Of a DNA stretch of 64,000 bases, positions 60,281-64,000 are shown in pieces. This DNA comes from Flavobacteriales bacterium (GTDB lineage: Bacteria; Bacteroidota; Bacteroidia; NS11-12g; UBA9320). Every line of letters begins with the position of its first letter. Position 1 is the first letter of the stretch. The DNA lies in NCBI GenBank assembly GCA_020635455.1, contig JACJZT010000003.1:186001-250000 (forward strand), given 5' to 3'. Under the pieces are notes generated by a model that saw nothing but the letters and a program-made list of their open reading frames with translations, had not been told where the DNA came from and did not search any database. Made by a program: the position numbers and the translations under genes.

Positions 60281-61942
60281 ATGAAGACATTCTTACAAAT
60301 ATTCGCGATTGCCATACTATTCAGTTCATGCGCCGGCTTAAATTCCTCCGGTGGTAAAAGCATAGGCCGATACGATGATGTCTATTCAACACCTGATGAT
60401 GATGATGCAAATGCCAAACAGGAACAAATGGCCATAGACGAATGGAAAAAACAAAGAGAGGCTGAACAGAGATATGCAAAAGAGCAACGTGACCTTTACA
60501 GGAATTATAAAGAAAATGAAATAGAGGACGATGGAAGTCTCTATTACATTGAAAAGAAGAATGAGGGTGAAAACAACTCAGACAATCAGGCCTATAAGGA
60601 TAATTCAAGATCTTACGACGACTATTATTACGACGATGATGACGACTTTTCATACGGCCGCTCCTTCCGAAGATTAAGGTACGGTGACGGTTATAACGAT
60701 GGTTATAACGATGCTATGTATAACCGTTATAGTTATAGGAACGACTATTATTACTCTATGTTCGGAGATCCTTACTGGGGTTGGAACCGACCTGTAAGAA
60801 CCCGTTTCTGGGTTGGATACAATTCATGGAATGGTTGGAATGTAGGTTATTATAATGCTTATCCAACCTGGGGCTGGAGAACTTCGTTCTACCCATGTTA
60901 TAATAATGTCTTCACGCCCTGGTACGGTTACGGCTGCAGCTACGGTTACTACACCAATATGTATTACGGAGGCGTTCCTTATGGTTACTACAGTCCTTAT
61001 AATTACTGGGGTGGAGGCTATTATGGCTGGGGTGGATATTCCTATTACAACTCCTGGCAAAGACCGGTGGTCGTGTATAACAATACCGGAAACGGAGGTT
61101 ACTATAACGGAAAGCAGAGAATGTACGGACCAAGAGAAACCGTTGGCACAAACTCACCAACAAGAGGCCGGGTGGACCAGATCTCGCCAAGAAGCAGAGG
61201 TGGAATGGTAGCACAAAACCCAGCAAATGGTGGATCTACATACGACCGCAACCAAAATGGTACAAACGGAATGGTAGGAAGAGATAAAAACAGCAGACCA
61301 ACGGTTTCAGACAATGGAAGTACGTACAACGGCAATACCCCAACAAACAATACCGGCCGAAGCGGAAGCGATCAGCAACACGATGGCCGGTCTGACAATT
61401 CAGGTTATTCCGTAAATCCTTCAAATACAGGAAGGAGCAGAAATAATGCTACCACAAACGATCAACCGTCTTCCAATCCGGGCTCAGGCAATAATCAGAC
61501 CTATGACCGAAACGCAGGTTCAACAAAGGATGCCAGTGGAGGTAATTCCAGAGGAAGAAGCACAGACACTCCTTCCAATTCAGGAAATACCGGAAACTCG
61601 AACGGAAACAATACCAATCAGAATAGCAATAGCAGAACCCGACAACATTACGAAAAAACCTATGACCGTGGAAGCAGCGGAAACAACAACTCCGGTAACA
61701 CGAACAATACGTATCAAAACAGGAGCAATGATCGCCAATACGACAACAACCGGTCCAGATCTTCCGGAGATAGAAATCAAACCTATCAAAGGCAAACCAC
61801 ACCGCGCACCTATACCCCATCCAACCGTCAAAGTTCAGGAAGCGGTAGTCGCAGTAGTAGTGGAAACACTGTAAGTCCGGGTGGAAGTTCAAAAGGCAGT
61901 TCAGGATCTTCATCACCATCGTCAAGAGGAAGAAGACGTTAA
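60281..61942 (+). CDS. Low-complexity lipoprotein with Tyr/Gly/Trp-rich middle and Asn/Ser/Gly/Arg-rich tail
   Basis: 553 aa. The signal peptide ends LFSSC-AGL, a clear lipobox (Cys17). Residues about 35-130 are charged with Asp/Glu/Lys and a DDYYYDDDDD tract. Residues 130-270 are rich in Y, G, W and N with repeated YGYGCSYGYY-type runs and no Lys/Glu clusters. Residues about 280-553 are almost only N, S, G, R, T, Q and P, ending SSRGRRR. No known domain. Such a sequence suggests an unfolded, adhesive or scaffold-like envelope protein. The start is ATG 60281. It lies 21 bp upstream of an outer-membrane barrel gene and is probably co-transcribed. Confidence 0.88.
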   Translation: MKTFLQIFAIAILFSSCAGLNSSGGKSIGRYDDVYSTPDDDDANAKQEQMAIDEWKKQREAEQRYAKEQRDLYRNYKENEIEDDGSLYYIEKKNEGENNSDNQAYKDNSRSYDDYYYDDDDDFSYGRSFRRLRYGDGYNDGYNDAMYNRYSYRNDYYYSMFGDPYWGWNRPVRTRFWVGYNSWNGWNVGYYNAYPTWGWRTSFYPCYNNVFTPWYGYGCSYGYYTNMYYGGVPYGYYSPYNYWGGGYYGWGGYSYYNSWQRPVVVYNNTGNGGYYNGKQRMYGPRETVGTNSPTRGRVDQISPRSRGGMVAQNPANGGSTYDRNQNGTNGMVGRDKNSRPTVSDNGSTYNGNTPTNNTGRSGSDQQHDGRSDNSGYSVNPSNTGRSRNNATTNDQPSSNPGSGNNQTYDRNAGSTKDASGGNSRGRSTDTPSNSGNTGNSNGNNTNQNSNSRTRQHYEKTYDRGSSGNNNSGNTNNTYQNRSNDRQYDNNRSRSSGDRNQTYQRQTTPRTYTPSNRQSSGSGSRSSSGNTVSPGGSSKGSSGSSSPSSRGRRR

Positions 61943-61963
61943 TTTTAACTAAAGAAAAAAATC

Positions 61964-63463
61964 ATGAAAAGAATCATTTTATCGGGTCTTACAGGATTTC
62001 TATGCCTTCTGACCCAGGCACAAAACGACATCGATGCACTGCGTTACACCAATAAGAAATTTGGAAGTACAGCAAAATCTATGTCCATTGCAGGAGCAGT
62101 TGGAGCTTTGGGTGCAGATATTTCTTCTGCTTCTGTCAACCCTGCAGCACTTGCACAATTTAAAAGAGGGGAATTCAGTATTTCTTTAGGATTTCTGAAC
62201 GGCAGCAATAATTCAACCTTTCTGAACAATTCCGTTTCAGACAATACCTTTAAACTCAACATTCCCAATGTAGGACTTGTATTTGCCAACCGCACCTCCG
62301 GAAGCAATAAGAAAAAGGGCTGGAAAAATTATAGTTTGGGATTCAATATGGCGAGGGTGGCTGATTTTAACCGTGTGATCAATTACAGTGGAACGAATAC
62401 TTCAAGCAGCTTAATGGATTATTTTGCCGAAAGAGCCAATGGCTACAGCATTTCACAAATAAGGGCCACAGATGATGAGTTCGATTTCGGATTCAATTCG
62501 AAAACCACTATGGCATGGGAAGCCTATCTTTTCGATTCGGTTGGCGACAAAAGGTATGCTGCTAACGCAAACCCGATCTTGCACGATATATACCAAAAGG
62601 AGATCCTTCAGCAAAGCGGTGGAATGAATGAATTTAATTTCTCATTGGCGGGAAATTACAACCATTTGATCTACCTGGGTGCAACGATTAGTTATACCAA
62701 TGTTAACTTTAAAGAGATCAGACGACATTCGGAAAAAAATGATCCAAGAGTTACCGACCCATTTTCGATGAATAACTTTACGTATTCCGAAAGCCTTAAA
62801 ACAACAGGGGGTGGATTTTCGGGCAGACTTGGCATGGTTATCAGAACCAGCGATTTTCTCAGGCTTGGACTGAGTTTGCAAACGCCCCAGATCTTAAATC
62901 TTGAAGACAATTACGATTTTGGGATCGTTTCTCAGATCAACGATGGTACGACATTTGATTTTGAAAGCAAAGAAGGCAGCTATTCATACAGCTTGCTGGT
63001 ACCGGGACGATATACGGCAAGTGCTACGGGTATCATCGGTAAATATGGTTTTATCACAGGTGACATCGAAACCGTTGACTATTCGTCCATGCGCCTTCGA
63101 TCGGATGATAAAAACCCTGCGATGGAAACAGCAAATGATCTGATCCGAAGTAAATATACGTCGGCCATAAATTACAGACTTGGAGCAGAAATAGTGCTCG
63201 ACGATATACGCCTGCGTGGAGGTTATGCAAACTACGGATCTCCACTTAAAGACGTTGAGAGTTCAAAAAACAACTCTGAATTTATTACCGGAGGGATCGG
63301 CTTAAAGACAGAATACTGGGCGCTTGATCTAGGTATTGTACATCAAAGATTGAGAGACATTCACCAACCCTATGTTTTAAATAACAATTCTGTGCCTGCT
63401 GTATACGCTGACAATTTTTTTAAAGCCAACTCAGTGGTGATTTCCCTGATCAGCAAATTTTAG
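61964..63463 (+). CDS. OmpP1/FadL-like outer-membrane protein
   Basis: 499 aa. The signal peptide ends LTQA-QN. The mature protein starts with DIDALRYTNKKFGSTAKSMSIAGAVGALGADISSASVNPAALAQFKRGEFSISLGF, the OmpP1/FadL/TodX N-terminal pattern of Bacteroidota. The rest alternates beta strands and ends VVISLISKF. It likely forms a channel for hydrophobic molecules; the substrate is unknown. It follows the low-complexity lipoprotein by 21 bp. Confidence 0.9.
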   Translation: MKRIILSGLTGFLCLLTQAQNDIDALRYTNKKFGSTAKSMSIAGAVGALGADISSASVNPAALAQFKRGEFSISLGFLNGSNNSTFLNNSVSDNTFKLNIPNVGLVFANRTSGSNKKKGWKNYSLGFNMARVADFNRVINYSGTNTSSSLMDYFAERANGYSISQIRATDDEFDFGFNSKTTMAWEAYLFDSVGDKRYAANANPILHDIYQKEILQQSGGMNEFNFSLAGNYNHLIYLGATISYTNVNFKEIRRHSEKNDPRVTDPFSMNNFTYSESLKTTGGGFSGRLGMVIRTSDFLRLGLSLQTPQILNLEDNYDFGIVSQINDGTTFDFESKEGSYSYSLLVPGRYTASATGIIGKYGFITGDIETVDYSSMRLRSDDKNPAMETANDLIRSKYTSAINYRLGAEIVLDDIRLRGGYANYGSPLKDVESSKNNSEFITGGIGLKTEYWALDLGIVHQRLRDIHQPYVLNNNSVPAVYADNFFKANSVVISLISKF

Positions 63464-63473
63464 GTATGGATAT

Positions 63474-63854
63474 CTATAAAGAAGCGATAACGGAAATTTC
63501 TACATTGGCCCCTTTAGGTAAGGCGCTAACCTGAACCGTTTCCCTTGCAGGAAAATCAGAACTGAAATAGGTACCATACACTTCGTTGATTCGGGCAAAA
63601 TTACCAAGGTCCGTAACAAAAATTGAAGATTTTAAAATGTTGCCGTAATCCATTCCGGCTGCCTTTAGAACCTCTCCCATATTTTCCATTACTTTCCTGG
63701 TTTCAGACTCTATGTCGTGTTGTATCATACTTCCGGTTTGTGCATCCAGAGCAATTACTCCTGAAACGTAAAGAGTGCTTCCTTTTAATACTGCCTGAGA
63801 ATAGGGACCAATAGGTTCAGGAGCCTGTGACGTATTTATGATCGATCTTTCCAT
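63474..63854 (-). CDS. ridA: RidA-family enamine/imine deaminase
   Basis: 126 aa. LYVSGVIALDAQTGSM, VMENMGEVLKAAGMDYGNILKSSIFVTDLGNFARINEVYGTYF, FPARETVQVSALPKGANVEI are the RidA/YjgF/YER057c conserved blocks, including the Arg (PARETV) and Glu (VEIS) that bind the substrate. It hydrolyses 2-aminoacrylate and related enamines released by PLP enzymes. It lies 57 bp after prfA on the same strand and may be co-transcribed with it. Confidence 0.95.
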   Translation of the reverse strand: MERSIINTSQAPEPIGPYSQAVLKGSTLYVSGVIALDAQTGSMIQHDIESETRKVMENMGEVLKAAGMDYGNILKSSIFVTDLGNFARINEVYGTYFSSDFPARETVQVSALPKGANVEISVIASL

Positions 63855-63910
63855 GTTTGTTTTTATAATGTGGTGTAATTCGGTTCTGATAATTTTTACT
63901 CAAAACAGGT

Positions 63911-64000
63911 TTAGGCCATTCCTCCTTCTTTCATTCTTTCAGCGTTTTCGGCAAGCTGCAACTGATCAATGATTTCCTGAATATCCCCATTCATTATTTC
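63911..64000 (-). CDS. prfA: Peptide chain release factor 1, C-terminal end only
   Basis: The last 29 codons are present: MNGDIQEIIDQLQLAENAERMKEGG and two more residues (MA) to the TAA at 63913-63911. The segment matches the C-terminal helix of Bacteroidota RF1. The GGQ and PxT motifs lie outside the window, so the identity rests on this helix alone. Confidence 0.7.
   Translation of the reverse strand, partial: EIMNGDIQEIIDQLQLAENAERMKEGGMA

Noticed and set aside
60824..61925. Several long frames on the minus strand and in other phases within the low-complexity lipoprotein gene
   Set aside because: They arise from the biased codon repeats of the real gene, lack signal or motif, and differ in composition from all neighbours.

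Overview
The window is chromosomal DNA from a member of the Bacteroidota, probably near the Saprospiria/Chitinophagia. The evidence is a type IX secretion (T9SS) sorting tail on several exported proteins, a PorV-like outer-membrane protein, a SusC-like TonB receptor with a carboxypeptidase-regulatory-like N-terminus, DUF4199, an archaeal-type ProS, the Bacteroidota form of arginine decarboxylase, and repeated TAnnTTTG promoter -7 elements. There is no rRNA, tRNA, CRISPR array, prophage or recognisable transposase. Most of the sequence is core housekeeping DNA with about 40% GC by eye.

Layout: 0-2.7 kb holds a cut histidine phosphatase, a menaquinone pair (DHNA-CoA-thioesterase-like and isochorismate synthase) and a greA-HIT operon. 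2.8-11.6 kb is one minus-strand surface module: TonB receptor, a 1299-aa exported protein, and a PorV-like protein. 11.7-19.6 kb has a PGDH-like dehydrogenase, murI, two Skp/OmpH chaperones, a lipoprotein, a LuxE-like protein, a uracil-DNA glycosylase, trhO and a CNNM/CBS protein. 19.7-31.8 kb has a HerA-like ATPase, anmK, a glutamate-type dehydrogenase, a PhoB-like regulator, a TlpA-like lipoprotein, an orphan HPt protein, pdxJ, an HhH/beta-barrel pair, a MerR regulator and an M23 peptidase. 31.9-49.0 kb carries alaS, a USP, an SDR, a STAS-like gene with rnz, ftsK-lolA, a membrane LuxR regulator with DUF4199, pnuC, speA, mtaB, a methyltransferase, lgt and dps. 51.7-56.3 kb is a cluster of three T9SS cargo genes. 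57-64 kb holds a ferredoxin reductase-ferredoxin pair, proS, a low-complexity lipoprotein, an OmpP1-like barrel, ridA and the end of prfA.

The one clearly foreign-looking segment is 49.0-51.4 kb, between dps and the T9SS cluster. A GC-rich, ORF-poor stretch (49105-49720) folds on paper into a series of hairpins. The largest is a stepped 32-bp stem capped by a GCGA tetraloop. It is followed by an attC-like imperfect inverted repeat ending in GTTAGGC (49722-49850). Next comes an AT-rich gene for an exported serine hydrolase, and then GCCTAAC five bases after its stop codon. That is the arrangement of an integron-type gene cassette next to a candidate structured RNA, with no integrase in the window.

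All identifications come from reading the sequence and recalling family motifs. No search or folding program was run.
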